Positions 20,038 through 28,517 of a DNA stretch of 64,000 nt are shown piece after piece. The stretch's first letter is position 1. Each line of letters opens with the position of its first letter. Under the pieces are notes generated by a model. That model saw only the letters and a program-made list of their open reading frames with translations. It searched no databases and had not been told where the DNA came from. Made by a program: the position numbers and the translations under genes. The DNA is from Oceaniglobus roseus (GTDB taxonomy: Bacteria > Pseudomonadota > Alphaproteobacteria > Rhodobacterales > Rhodobacteraceae): NCBI RefSeq assembly GCF_002869745.1, contig NZ_PNOS01000015.1, positions 26,626 through 90,625 of the forward strand, read 5' to 3'.

Positions 20038-20567
20038 CAGACCGGCACGAAGGTCAGCCGGATCGCCTCGCCGCCGATCCGCGCGTGGTCCGTCAGGCGC
20101 AGGGGCGGCCGCGGTCCGGCGAAGAAGGGCACGCCCGAGCCAAGGACGACCGGGTGGTAGTACATGCGGTATTCGTCGATCAGGCCCATGTCGGTGACGC
20201 TTTGGGCCAGTTTCGTGCCGCAGATGGCGACCTCGCCTTCGGTGGTGTCCCTGATGGCGCGGATCTGCCCTTCCACGTCATCGCCGATCAGGGTGGCGTT
20301 CGGGCCGACCTCGTCCAGCGTCCGCGACACGACCCATTTGCGCTGCGCCCGCCACACGGACGCAAACTCGCGCAGATCGGCGTCCCATTCCGGGTGGTCC
20401 TCGTCCCAGTAGCGCATCACCTCGTACATCCTGCGGCCGTATATGCTGCCCGAGACGGCACGCACCGCCTCGATCCAGTGGCGGAACAGGGCGGCGTCGG
20501 GTGCGAACCTGTCATGGTCGACGTATCCGTCTAGCGAGACGTTCATAGAGAAGGTGAAGCGGGCCAT
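20037..20567 (-). CDS. RibD C-terminal / dihydrofolate-reductase-fold protein inside the pot operon
   Basis: 176-residue protein of the RibD_C family. MARFTFSMNVSLDGYV is the typical first strand and nucleotide-binding start, GSIYGRRMYEVM is the usual second motif, and EVAICGTKLAQSVTDMGLIDEYRMYYHPVVLGSG the C-terminal core. Members are NADPH-dependent reductases or unassigned. It lies between potD and potB, with a strong hairpin before it and one-base overlap after it. Its role in transport is unclear. Confidence 0.82.
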   Translation of the reverse strand: MARFTFSMNVSLDGYVDHDRFAPDAALFRHWIEAVRAVSGSIYGRRMYEVMRYWDEDHPEWDADLREFASVWRAQRKWVVSRTLDEVGPNATLIGDDVEGQIRAIRDTTEGEVAICGTKLAQSVTDMGLIDEYRMYYHPVVLGSGVPFFAGPRPPLRLTDHARIGGEAIRLTFVPV

Positions 20568-20600
20568 GCGCCGGTCTCCCTGCCGTTCCCTGCTAAGGAT

Positions 20601-20627
20601 CGGCGGGCGCCGCGCGGGCGCCCGCCG
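20601..20627 (-). promoter_or_regulatory. Intercistronic hairpin after potD
   Basis: Perfect 11-bp stem (CGGCGGGCGCC at 20601-20611, partner 20617-20627), 5-nt loop, six bases after the potD stop. No U-tract. Placed to protect potD mRNA or reduce read-through to the RibD-like gene and potBCA. Confidence 0.6.
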
Positions 20628-20633
20628 GAAGCG

Positions 20634-21686
20634 TCACTGTTGCAGCGTCTCGAGCCAGAGATCCTGCATCTCGATGTCGAGATCGGACGACGGCGCGGGA
20701 TAGAGCTGGGTGCGGGCCAGGTAGTCGGGCTGGTCGTCCCACCGCAGCACCTTCTTCTGGTCGTCCGTCAGCATCTCGCCCGCCTTGGCGTTCGCGGGCA
20801 TCCCCCAGAAGCACGAGGAGGTGGCGAGGCGGCTCTGCCCCTCGGGGCTGACGATGTACTTCACGAACTCGGTGGCGAGGTCCTTCTTTTCGCTCGTCTC
20901 CAGCACGCCGATCGACTGGGTCCAGCGCACCGCGCCTTCCTTCGGGATTGTCCAGGTCAGGTCGGGCTGCTCGGCCGCCAGAACCGCGGTCAGCCACTCG
21001 CCGCCGCCGACCACGATATCGACCTCGCCCGTCGCCAGCGCCGTCTGCGCGGCGACGACGCCCGCCACCGACACGGCGCGGGAGCGCATGGTGGAGAGCG
21101 TGGAGCCGATGGTCTCCAGATCGCCCTCGCCGATCTTCGCGGTCTCGATCCCGTCCGCCAGCGCGGCCAGGCCCATCACCGGCAGGTAGTAGTCGTAGAT
21201 CGAGATCCTGCCGTTGTACTTCTCGCCCCAGACGGTCGAAAGGCTTTCCATGTCCGCCGGATCGACCTTGGCCGCGTTGTAGGAGATGGTGTTGTAGCCG
21301 AACTTCTCGGTCACGGCATAGGTCTTGCCGTCGGCCCCGTTGTTCTCGGCCATCACGACCTCGGGGAAGAAGTCGGCCGTGGGCAGTTCGTCTGCCGGAA
21401 GCTCGGCCAGGATGCCCGCCTCGACCGCGCGGAACACATCGATGCCGTCGATCACCAGCACGTCCCAGTCGCCCGGGCGGGACTGTTCCAGCAGGGCGAG
21501 CGCGGCGCCGGTGCCTTCGTATTCGCGCAGGTTCACCTTGACGTCGTGCGCCTTCTCGAAGGGCTCGATCAGGGCGGGGTCGGTGTGGTCGCACCAGACG
21601 AGGGCGTTCAGTTCCTCCTGCGCGCTGGCTTGGGTGGCAAGCGTCAGGGCGGTGGTGGCGAGAAGCAGCGAAGGCAGGCGGGTCAT
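20634..21686 (-). CDS. potD: Polyamine-type ABC transporter, periplasmic binding protein
   Basis: 350-residue PotD/PotF-like binding protein with a signal peptide ending TQASAQ (about residue 23). The mature start EELNALVWCDHTDPALIEPFEKAHDVKVN is typical of this family. GGGAG lies six bases before the ATG at 21686. First gene of the operon, divergent from a TetR regulator, which probably controls it. True ligand not established. Confidence 0.83.
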   Translation of the reverse strand: MTRLPSLLLATTALTLATQASAQEELNALVWCDHTDPALIEPFEKAHDVKVNLREYEGTGAALALLEQSRPGDWDVLVIDGIDVFRAVEAGILAELPADELPTADFFPEVVMAENNGADGKTYAVTEKFGYNTISYNAAKVDPADMESLSTVWGEKYNGRISIYDYYLPVMGLAALADGIETAKIGEGDLETIGSTLSTMRSRAVSVAGVVAAQTALATGEVDIVVGGGEWLTAVLAAEQPDLTWTIPKEGAVRWTQSIGVLETSEKKDLATEFVKYIVSPEGQSRLATSSCFWGMPANAKAGEMLTDDQKKVLRWDDQPDYLARTQLYPAPSSDLDIEMQDLWLETLQQ

Positions 21687-21803
21687 GCGGATCTCCCTGG
21701 GATTGGCGGCCTTGGTCGGCTCTTTCGGAAAAAACTTGAAGTCATTCATATTTGCAGTCAACTTTATTTTCCGATCCCTCCACCACGGCTTCGGGCCATC
21801 GCC
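21687..21803. promoter_or_regulatory. Divergent potD / tetR promoter region
   Basis: 117 bp; an AT-rich core (about 21725-21770) contains AACTTGAAGTC and GCAGTCAACTTT, imperfectly inverted. It must hold both promoters and is the likely TetR operator. No exact site is claimed. Confidence 0.4.
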
Positions 21804-22430
21804 ATGACCGGACTGCGCGCACGACAGAAGGCTGACCGCGAAAGGCGCATCCTTTCGGCGGCGGTGACGCAATTTCGGGCAGACGGGTATCGCGCCGTGC
21901 GAATCGAGGACTTGGCCGAGGCGGCGCAGGTCTCGGTCGGGACCGTCTACAACTACTACTCGACCAAGGGCGACATCCTGATCGCCACCGTGGCGATGGA
22001 GGTGGAGGAGGTGCTGGCCTCGGGCGCCGCGCTGGTGGCCGATCCGCCTTCGGGGGTGGAACGGGCGCTGCTGGCGCTGATCTTCTCCTATTACGACCAT
22101 TCGCTCGAATACCTGTCGAAGGAGATGTGGCGCACGGCCATGGCGCTGGCCATCGAGGCGCCGGGCACGCCGAACGGACGGCGCTACAGCGACCTCGACC
22201 GGCGGCTGGCGGACCAGGTGACCGCGCTTGTCGCGGCGCTGCAGGGGCGGGGGGAGGTGCGGACGGAGCTGGACGCGGGGGCGCTTGGCGAGGTGCTGTT
22301 CAACAACCTGAACCAGATGTTCCTCGAGTTCGTGAAGGATGACGCGATGACGCTGGAGGCGCTGAAGGCGCGGGTGACGGCGCAGACAGGACCGATCGCC
22401 CGGCTGATCGCGACGCAAGGCGAAACTTGA
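21804..22430 (+). CDS. TetR-family regulator
   Basis: 208-residue regulator. The N-terminal helix-turn-helix (about residues 10-55) reads ILSAAVTQFRADGYRAVRI then VSVGTVYNYYSTKGDI; the rest is a helical ligand-binding domain. Divergent from potD, so a local control role for polyamine uptake is likely. No clear Shine-Dalgarno sequence precedes the ATG. Confidence 0.84.
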   Translation: MTGLRARQKADRERRILSAAVTQFRADGYRAVRIEDLAEAAQVSVGTVYNYYSTKGDILIATVAMEVEEVLASGAALVADPPSGVERALLALIFSYYDHSLEYLSKEMWRTAMALAIEAPGTPNGRRYSDLDRRLADQVTALVAALQGRGEVRTELDAGALGEVLFNNLNQMFLEFVKDDAMTLEALKARVTAQTGPIARLIATQGET

Positions 22431-22483
22431 AAAAGTAAGGCGCGGGGCGCATATTCACGGCATCCGCAGCCGGGGAAGGCGCC

Positions 22484-22723
22484 ATGCAGGAGTCGACGAT
22501 CACCTCGAAGGGCCAGACGACCCTGCCGAAAGCCGTGCGCGAGGCGCTGAAGCTTCGGCCCGGGGACAAGCTGCGCTATCTCATCCTCGACAACGGCGAG
22601 GTGCGGCTTCTGCGCACCCGGCCGTTGGCCTCGCTTGCCGGGGCGCTCCGGCACGAGGGCGGCGCGGTGTCGCTTCATGCGATGGAAGAGGCCATCGCGG
22701 ACGGCGCTGCCGGGCAGGGATGA
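22484..22723 (+). CDS. vapB: VapB-type antitoxin (SpoVT/AbrB domain)
   Basis: 79-residue protein. The AbrB swapped-hairpin domain (residues 1-45) is clear: MQESTITSKGQTTLPKAV and LKLRPGDKLRYLI. The C-terminal 35 residues should wrap and inhibit the toxin. Its stop overlaps the vapC start (ATGA). Such pairs usually autorepress through the antitoxin. Confidence 0.85.
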   Translation: MQESTITSKGQTTLPKAVREALKLRPGDKLRYLILDNGEVRLLRTRPLASLAGALRHEGGAVSLHAMEEAIADGAAGQG

Positions 22724-23115
22724 CCGGGCTCGACACCAACGTGATCGTCCGGTTCCTGACCCAGGACGACCCGGCGCAGTCGGCGCTGGCGAACGGGCTG
22801 ATCGGCTCTCTCACCGCGGAAAACCCCGGATTCCTGTCGCGCGAGGCGATGGTCGAGACGGTGTGGGTGCTGGAGCGCGCCTATGGCATGGCCCGCCCGC
22901 GCATCGCCGCCGCGCTGGAGCGGTTGCTGGAGGCGGAGGAGCTGGTGATCGAGGCCGCCGACGACGTGGGGCTGGCGCTGCACCGCTACGGCCGGGGCGG
23001 GGCGGGATTTGCCGACCACATGATCCTGATCGCGGGGGCGCGGGCGGGCTGCGGGAAGACCTTCACCTTCGATCGCAAGGCCGCCGCCGCGCCGGGGCGC
23101 GCGCTGCTGGCCTGA
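22720..23115 (+). CDS. vapC: VapC-type PIN-domain toxin
   Basis: 131-residue PIN ribonuclease. The acidic active-site set is visible as D5 (GLDTNVIVRFL), E46 (AMVETVWVLERAYG), D99 (GFADHMIL) and D118 (TFTFDRKA). In VapBC pairs the toxin cleaves tRNA or rRNA; target not predictable here. On a repABC replicon such a module could stabilise inheritance. Confidence 0.87.
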   Translation: MTGLDTNVIVRFLTQDDPAQSALANGLIGSLTAENPGFLSREAMVETVWVLERAYGMARPRIAAALERLLEAEELVIEAADDVGLALHRYGRGGAGFADHMILIAGARAGCGKTFTFDRKAAAAPGRALLA

Positions 23116-23171
23116 GGGGCGTTGCACCCGGCACCGCGCTGCCGCAGACTGAACCCTGAAAGGAGCCGCCG

Positions 23172-24107
23172 ATGCCCGAGGCCATCGTCACCCCCCTGAC
23201 CCAGGCCCTGTCCGAAGGGAAGCTGACCCGCGCCGAGCTGCGCGCGTTCATGCGGCGCAGCAACGGCCCCGCCTTCCGCCACCTTGCGCTCTGGATCGTC
23301 TTGCTGGCGCTGACGGCGACCGGCGTGGCGCTGGCCTGGGACAGCTGGCTGATCTGGCCCGCGATGTTCGTGCATGGCGTCGTGCTGGTGCATCACTTCT
23401 CGCTCCAGCACGAGTGCGTGCATTACACGGTGTTCCGCACCCGCTGGCTGAACGATCTCGTCGGCAACATCTGCGGGGCGATCATCATCCTGCCGCACCA
23501 GTTCTTCCGCTACGAACACTGCGACCACCACACCCACACCCAGATCGACGGCGACGATCCCGAGCTGGTGCCGATGCCGCGGACGTTCGGGCAATACCTT
23601 CTCTATCTCAGCGCGATCCCCTACTGGCGGACCAAGATCCGCGAGCTGGTCCGCCATGCCGCGGGCAGGATCGACCTGCACGAGAAACGGTTCCTGCCGA
23701 AGGTGGCCGAGCGGACGGTGATCCGCGAGGCGCGGATCATGCTGGCGCTTTACACCGCGCTCGCGCTCACGATGCTGGCCACCGGCTGGACCGCGCCCCT
23801 GTGGTTCTGGTTCATCCCGCTGGTGCTGGGAGAGCCGGTGATGCGCTTCATCCGCATGACCGAGCATGTGGGCCGGCCCATGGTGGCGCAGATGCACGAC
23901 AACACCCGCACCAACCTCGTCTCGTGGCCCTGGCGGTTCCTGTCCTGGAACATGAACTACCACGCCGAGCATCACTATGTCGCGTCGGTCCCGTTCCACG
24001 CGCTGCCGCGGCTGCACCGGAAGCTGAAGGATCACGTCCATGTCGAGCCGGGCGGATACCTGGGCGCGCACCGGGACATCCTGCGCCAGCTGCGCCATGG
24101 AGGATGA
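23172..24107 (+). CDS. Membrane fatty-acid-desaturase-family protein
   Basis: 311-residue di-iron membrane enzyme with four to five hydrophobic segments. The three His boxes are present: HECVH (80-84), HCDHHTH (116-122) and NYHAEHH (262-268). A downstream gene encoding a Rieske ferredoxin overlaps it by 11 bases and is its likely electron donor. Family members desaturate or hydroxylate lipids and other substrates; this one is not identified. AAAGGAG lies before the start. Confidence 0.86.
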   Translation: MPEAIVTPLTQALSEGKLTRAELRAFMRRSNGPAFRHLALWIVLLALTATGVALAWDSWLIWPAMFVHGVVLVHHFSLQHECVHYTVFRTRWLNDLVGNICGAIIILPHQFFRYEHCDHHTHTQIDGDDPELVPMPRTFGQYLLYLSAIPYWRTKIRELVRHAAGRIDLHEKRFLPKVAERTVIREARIMLALYTALALTMLATGWTAPLWFWFIPLVLGEPVMRFIRMTEHVGRPMVAQMHDNTRTNLVSWPWRFLSWNMNYHAEHHYVASVPFHALPRLHRKLKDHVHVEPGGYLGAHRDILRQLRHGG

Positions 24108-24417
24108 CGGCTGGCGCGACCTGATCGCGCTGTCCGGGATCGAGCGCGGCTGGGTCACGCGGGTGGATCTGGAGGGCCGGCCGCTGGCCGTCTATGACAC
24201 GCCCACGGGCATCTTCGTGTCGCTCGCGCTCTGCAACCACGGCGGGGCGGACCTGTGCGACGGCTACTTCGACGGCCACGTGATCGAGTGCCCGCTGCAC
24301 CAGGGGGCCTTCGACGTGCGCGACGGCCGCCCCGTCTCGGCCCCGGTCACGCGGCCCATGCGGACCTTTCCGGCGCGGGTGCGGGACGGCCGGGTTCAGG
24401 TCCGGCTGCGGGGCTAG
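24097..24417 (+). CDS. Rieske [2Fe-2S] ferredoxin
   Basis: 106-residue single-domain Rieske protein. Cluster ligands are C46-N-H48 and C65-PL-H68 (CNHGGADLCDG and CPLHQGAF). Cytoplasmic, soluble. Start placed at MEDDGW, inside the end of the desaturase gene, giving tight coupling. Its TAG stop shares the palindrome CTAG with the stop of the convergent permease gene. Confidence 0.86.
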   Translation: MEDDGWRDLIALSGIERGWVTRVDLEGRPLAVYDTPTGIFVSLALCNHGGADLCDGYFDGHVIECPLHQGAFDVRDGRPVSAPVTRPMRTFPARVRDGRVQVRLRG

Positions 24418-25286
24418 CGGGCGCGTTCAAGCCTGCGGAACAGCATCGACAGGCCGAAGCAGAGCACGAAGTAGAAGGCGGCGGTGGTGATCCAGGCCTC
24501 GAAGATCAGCCGGGTGGAGGCGACGAGCTCGACCGTCTTGTAGGTCAGTTCCTGCACCGAGATCAGCGAGATGATCGAGCTGTCCTTGATCAGCGTGATG
24601 AACTGGTTGGCGAGCGGCGGCACCACCTTCTTCAGCGCTTGCGGCAGCACGATGTATCGCATCTCCTGCCAGCGGCTCATTCCGATGGATCGCGCCGCCT
24701 CGCGCTGGCCCCTGGGTATGGATTCGATCCCGGCGCGCACGATCTCGCCCACGAAGGCGGATTCGAACAGCGCCAGCACGATCACCCCGGCGACCATCGA
24801 CGGGAAGCGCCGCATGTCGCCGAAGAAGAACTCCCAGACCGCCGTGTTCTCGCCCCGCGCTATGTCGCGCGCCCATGCGTTGAGGTTCAGCGCCTCGATC
24901 AGCTGGGCGGAGAGGAAGAAGTAGAAGATGAAGACGATGACGACGGGGGGGATGTTCCGCAGCAGCTCCAGGTAGGTGCGCGCCAGGAGCCGCACCGTCA
25001 GGTTCTCGGCGGTGCGCGCGAGCCCGAGGATCGTGCCGAGGATCAGGGCAAGGACGCTGGAATAGAGACTGATGCGGATGGTGGCGAAGAGACCCTGCAA
25101 CAGCAGGTTGGCGAACCAGCTTTCGGTGTCTGTGCGGTAGCGCAGGATGTAGTTCGGGATCAGCTCCCACCGCCAGTCGTAGTTCAGCTTGCCCTCGACC
25201 GTCAGCGCGACATAGCCGAAGACCCCCGCGAGAACCGCGAGGATCACGAGGTCGGGCCACTTCAGCTTTCGCAGGAACGAGGGCAA
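24414..25286 (-). CDS. Amino-acid ABC transporter, permease (GltK-like)
   Basis: 290-residue permease of the polar amino-acid family. EAARSIGMSRWQEMRYIVLP is the ATPase-contact loop, and a basic N-terminus precedes the first helix. Last gene of the operon ATPase, permease, binding protein, permease. Convergent with the Rieske ferredoxin, sharing four bases. Confidence 0.86.
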   Translation of the reverse strand: MPSFLRKLKWPDLVILAVLAGVFGYVALTVEGKLNYDWRWELIPNYILRYRTDTESWFANLLLQGLFATIRISLYSSVLALILGTILGLARTAENLTVRLLARTYLELLRNIPPVVIVFIFYFFLSAQLIEALNLNAWARDIARGENTAVWEFFFGDMRRFPSMVAGVIVLALFESAFVGEIVRAGIESIPRGQREAARSIGMSRWQEMRYIVLPQALKKVVPPLANQFITLIKDSSIISLISVQELTYKTVELVASTRLIFEAWITTAAFYFVLCFGLSMLFRRLERAR

Positions 25287-25295
25287 GCCGGGGCC

Positions 25296-26123
25296 TTACT
25301 TCTGCGCGACCTGGTCGGCCCAGTCGTCGCCCTTGAACCAGTAGTCGTTACGCTCCTTCAGCCAGCCGGTGGCGGTGCGGATGCCGATCCAGTTGTTGAA
25401 GAAGTTCAGCGCGTCAGGGTCGCCCTTGCGCACGGCGAAGGCTTCGCCCGTGGCAAGGAAGTTCTCGTCGAAGGGCACGGTCAACGTGTCGGGATAACGC
25501 CGCGCCTCGGTCGAGGGGGTGGGCTCGGAGGCCATGGTCGCGTGGGCGTTGCCGTTCAGCACCTCCTGCGTCGCCGCGCCGTCCTCGTCGAAGAGCAGCA
25601 GCTTCGCCTCGGGAAACATCTCGGCGATGACGTTGGCGGGGGTGGCGCCGCGGCGGGCGGCGAAGGTCACGTCGGGCGAGTTGTAATCTTCGAGCGTGAA
25701 GCCTTCGGTCATGGACTTGTTGGCGAGGATCGTGACGCCGGAATAGGCGTAGGGCGTGGTGAAGTTCACCGTCAGGTTCCGCTGCGGGGTGATCGACATG
25801 CCCGAGATGATGACGTCGAAGTTGCCCGAGACCAGCGCCGGGATGATCCCGTCCCATGCGGTCGGAACGAACTCCACGTCCACGCCCATGTCCTCGGCCA
25901 GGGCGCGGCCGACGTCGAGTTCGAAGCCGATCAGCTCGCCGTTGAGGTCGCGCATGGACCAGGGGGTGAACAGCGACAGGCCGATTCGGATGACGCCCGC
26001 CTTCTTGATGCTCTCGATGACGCTTTCCGAGGACAGCGCCTGGGTCGCGCTCTGGGCGAAGGCCGGGCCGGTGGCGAGCAGCGCCGCGAGGGCCAGGCCG
26101 AGGGTTCTGCGTGTCAGTGACAT
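25296..26123 (-). CDS. Amino-acid ABC transporter, periplasmic binding protein
   Basis: 275-residue SBP_bac_3 protein with a signal peptide ending GPAFAQ (about residue 24). SLFTPWSMRDLNGELIGFELDVGRAL and DVIISGMSITPQRN are family motifs resembling glutamate/aspartate or general amino-acid receptors. The neighbours on both sides are permeases. Only 9 bp separate it from the next gene, so there is no room for a hairpin like those after other binding-protein genes here. Confidence 0.85.
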   Translation of the reverse strand: MSLTRRTLGLALAALLATGPAFAQSATQALSSESVIESIKKAGVIRIGLSLFTPWSMRDLNGELIGFELDVGRALAEDMGVDVEFVPTAWDGIIPALVSGNFDVIISGMSITPQRNLTVNFTTPYAYSGVTILANKSMTEGFTLEDYNSPDVTFAARRGATPANVIAEMFPEAKLLLFDEDGAATQEVLNGNAHATMASEPTPSTEARRYPDTLTVPFDENFLATGEAFAVRKGDPDALNFFNNWIGIRTATGWLKERNDYWFKGDDWADQVAQK

Positions 26124-26141
26124 TTGAAGTCTCCCTGTGGG

Positions 26142-26978
26142 TTATTGACGGGTGGCGAGGCGCCTCTCCAGGGCGCTGACGCCGAAGGACAGGACCAGCG
26201 TCAGGATCAGGTAGACGCCGGCGATGGTGAACCAGATCTCGAAACTCATGAACGTGTCGGAGATGATGTTGCGCCCGATGGTCGTCAGCTCGGCCACCGC
26301 GATGACGCTGACGATGGCCGAGGACTTGATCAGCGCGATGAACTCTCCCGTCATCGGCGGCAGCAAGAAGCGCACCGACTGGGGCAGGATGATCCAGCGA
26401 TAGGCCTGGGCGCGGCTCATCCCGATGGCCGACGCCGCCTCCCACTGGCCCTGCGCCACGGCGTTGATCGCGGCGCGCAGGATTTCCGAGATCAGCGCGG
26501 CGTGGAACACGGCAAGCGTCAGGATCGAGGCCCACCAGCGGTCCAGCCCGAAGATCGGCCCGAGGACGTAGTAGAACAGGTAGAGCAGCACGAGGAGCGG
26601 GATGTTGCGGATCAGCTCGAGATAGCCGACGGCGACCGCCCGGCCGACGACGAGGCCCGAGAGGCGCAGCAAAGCGACCAGCAGGCCGAGCGCGACGGCC
26701 AGCAGGAAGGACAGGCCCGAGAGCAGCACCGTGGCGCCGAGGCCGAAGAGGATCTCGCCCGGCTGGAAGCCGTCGTCGGTGAAGCTGCCGAAGTATTTCG
26801 GCACCTGATACCATTGCCAGTTGTAGCCCATCCGCTGCGCCCCGGCGTAGGAGGCCCAGACGATCGCCGCGACGATGACGAGGTAGAGCGCGACGGCCAC
26901 GGGCCGCGCGTTCAGCACGCGCTTCGCCGTCCAGGGGCGCTGCGGCGCGGCCGGGCGCCCGGTGTCGGCAAGCGTCAC
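26142..26978 (-). CDS. Amino-acid ABC transporter, permease (GltJ-like)
   Basis: 278-residue permease with a longer N-terminal part and extra periplasmic stretch (YNWQWYQVPKYF), as in GltJ and AapQ. Contact loop EAASAIGMSRAQAYRWIILP. Starts one base after the ATPase stop. Forms a heterodimer with the permease at 24414-25286. Confidence 0.86.
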   Translation of the reverse strand: MTLADTGRPAAPQRPWTAKRVLNARPVAVALYLVIVAAIVWASYAGAQRMGYNWQWYQVPKYFGSFTDDGFQPGEILFGLGATVLLSGLSFLLAVALGLLVALLRLSGLVVGRAVAVGYLELIRNIPLLVLLYLFYYVLGPIFGLDRWWASILTLAVFHAALISEILRAAINAVAQGQWEAASAIGMSRAQAYRWIILPQSVRFLLPPMTGEFIALIKSSAIVSVIAVAELTTIGRNIISDTFMSFEIWFTIAGVYLILTLVLSFGVSALERRLATRQ

Positions 26979-26979
26979 C

Positions 26980-27723
26980 TCAGTGCTCCAGGATCTGGTC
27001 GAGGAACAGCTTCGCGCGGGCGCTTTCGGGGGCCGAGAAGAACTTCTCGGGCGGCGCGACTTCCACGATCCGGCCCTGTTCCATGAACACCATGCGGTCC
27101 GCGACCTTCCTCGCGAAGCCCATCTCGTGGGTGACGACGACCATGGTCATGCCGGTCCCCGCAAGCTCCACCATCACGTCCAGCACTTCGCCGATCATCT
27201 CGGGGTCCAGCGCCGAGGTCGGCTCGTCGAACAGCATCACGCGGGGCTCCATGCAGAGCGCGCGGGCGATGGCGACGCGCTGCTGCTGGCCGCCCGACAG
27301 CTGCGAGGGGTACTTCCCGGCCTGCTCGGGGATGTGCACGCGGTCGAGGTACTTCCGCGCCGTCGCCTCGGCCTCGGCCTTCGGCAGCTTCCTGACCTTC
27401 ATCGGCCCGATGGTCAGGTTCTCCAGCACCGAGAGATGGGGAAACAGGTTGAACTGCTGAAAGACCATCCCGACGTCCTGGCGCAGCTGGCGGATCTTCG
27501 GGCTGTCCGGCACCAGCTCCACCCCCTCGACCGTGAGCCGCCCGGCATCGTGGCTTTCCAACCCGTTGAAGCAGCGGATCAGCGTCGACTTGCCCGAACC
27601 GGAGGGCCCGCAGACCACCACCCGCTCGCCCTGGTGGACCGTCAGGCTGACGTCGCTCAGCGCCTGGAAATCGCCGAAGAACTTGTCCAGATGCTCGGCC
27701 ACGATGATCGGCGCCTTCGTCAT
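26980..27723 (-). CDS. Amino-acid ABC transporter, ATP-binding protein (GltL-like)
   Basis: 247-residue ATPase: [51 protein letters not shown] and [15 protein letters not shown] are canonical. First gene of the operon; promoter expected in 27724-27849. Confidence 0.88.
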   Translation of the reverse strand: MTKAPIIVAEHLDKFFGDFQALSDVSLTVHQGERVVVCGPSGSGKSTLIRCFNGLESHDAGRLTVEGVELVPDSPKIRQLRQDVGMVFQQFNLFPHLSVLENLTIGPMKVRKLPKAEAEATARKYLDRVHIPEQAGKYPSQLSGGQQQRVAIARALCMEPRVMLFDEPTSALDPEMIGEVLDVMVELAGTGMTMVVVTHEMGFARKVADRMVFMEQGRIVEVAPPEKFFSAPESARAKLFLDQILEH

Positions 27724-27849
27724 GTCGTGGTGTCGTCCCCCGCGTTGCCCCGAGCATGATAGGTCGAAGCTGCAGGATGCAAGGATTTCCGGGGGCGGCG
27801 GCTGCCGGGACTGCCGGAAAACCGTCGCGCTGCCCGCATTTCCGGCGTC

Positions 27850-28437
27850 TCAGGCGCCATCGCCCGAGGCATAGTATCCGACGACGTCGCCGTCCGTCGT
27901 CACCCCGAGCCCGTTCAGCAAGCGGTTGACATAATTGAAGTATCCGGTGATCTGGTTGATCTCCAGGATCTCCCCGTCGCTCCAGCCCGCCTCGCGCAGC
28001 GCCTCGACATCCGCGCGCACCATCGGCCCCGGCGTCAGCGTCAGCTTCGCGGCATAGGCCAGCGCCGCCAGTTCGGCTCCGGCGAAGGCGTCTTCGGGGC
28101 GGCGGGCGGCCAGAGCGGCCTCGACCGCGTCGGCGCGGGCGTCGTCGCCGATCAGGTGGCGGGCGTTGGCCCAGTGGTTGGCGTGGGAATAGGTGCAGTC
28201 GTTCAGCACCGAGACCCAGGAGGCGATGACCTCCTGGAACCACATCGGGATCGTGTTGGCGTCGTCGTGCAGGCAGGCGCGGTAGAGCTTCACATGGCCG
28301 ACCATGGTCGAGGGGCGCAGCGAATGGACCCGCATCACGTTGTCGACCGTGCCGTGGGGGGTGCGGGCCAGGTCCAGCGCGGCGCGCAAGGCGTCGTCGG
28401 CCTCGTCGTCCGGGATCATCCGTATCCAGGCAGCCAT
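27850..28437 (-). CDS. Carboxymuconolactone-decarboxylase/AhpD-fold protein, one-Cys variant
   Basis: 195-residue all-helical protein resembling peroxidase-related CMD proteins. The usual CxxC-x3-H site is NDCTYSHANHW (79-89): C81 and H88 are kept but the second Cys is Ser84, so an AhpD-style disulfide cycle is not possible. Function unknown. Stands alone between two amino-acid or catabolic units on the minus strand. Confidence 0.72.
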   Translation of the reverse strand: MAAWIRMIPDDEADDALRAALDLARTPHGTVDNVMRVHSLRPSTMVGHVKLYRACLHDDANTIPMWFQEVIASWVSVLNDCTYSHANHWANARHLIGDDARADAVEAALAARRPEDAFAGAELAALAYAAKLTLTPGPMVRADVEALREAGWSDGEILEINQITGYFNYVNRLLNGLGVTTDGDVVGYYASGDGA

Positions 28438-28517
28438 GTCGTTCGTCCTTTCGGGAGGGGAGGCGCCGTCATCTCAGCAGGTTTCGCCGCGGCGGGGAAG
28501 GGGGGCGGCGGCGCGCG

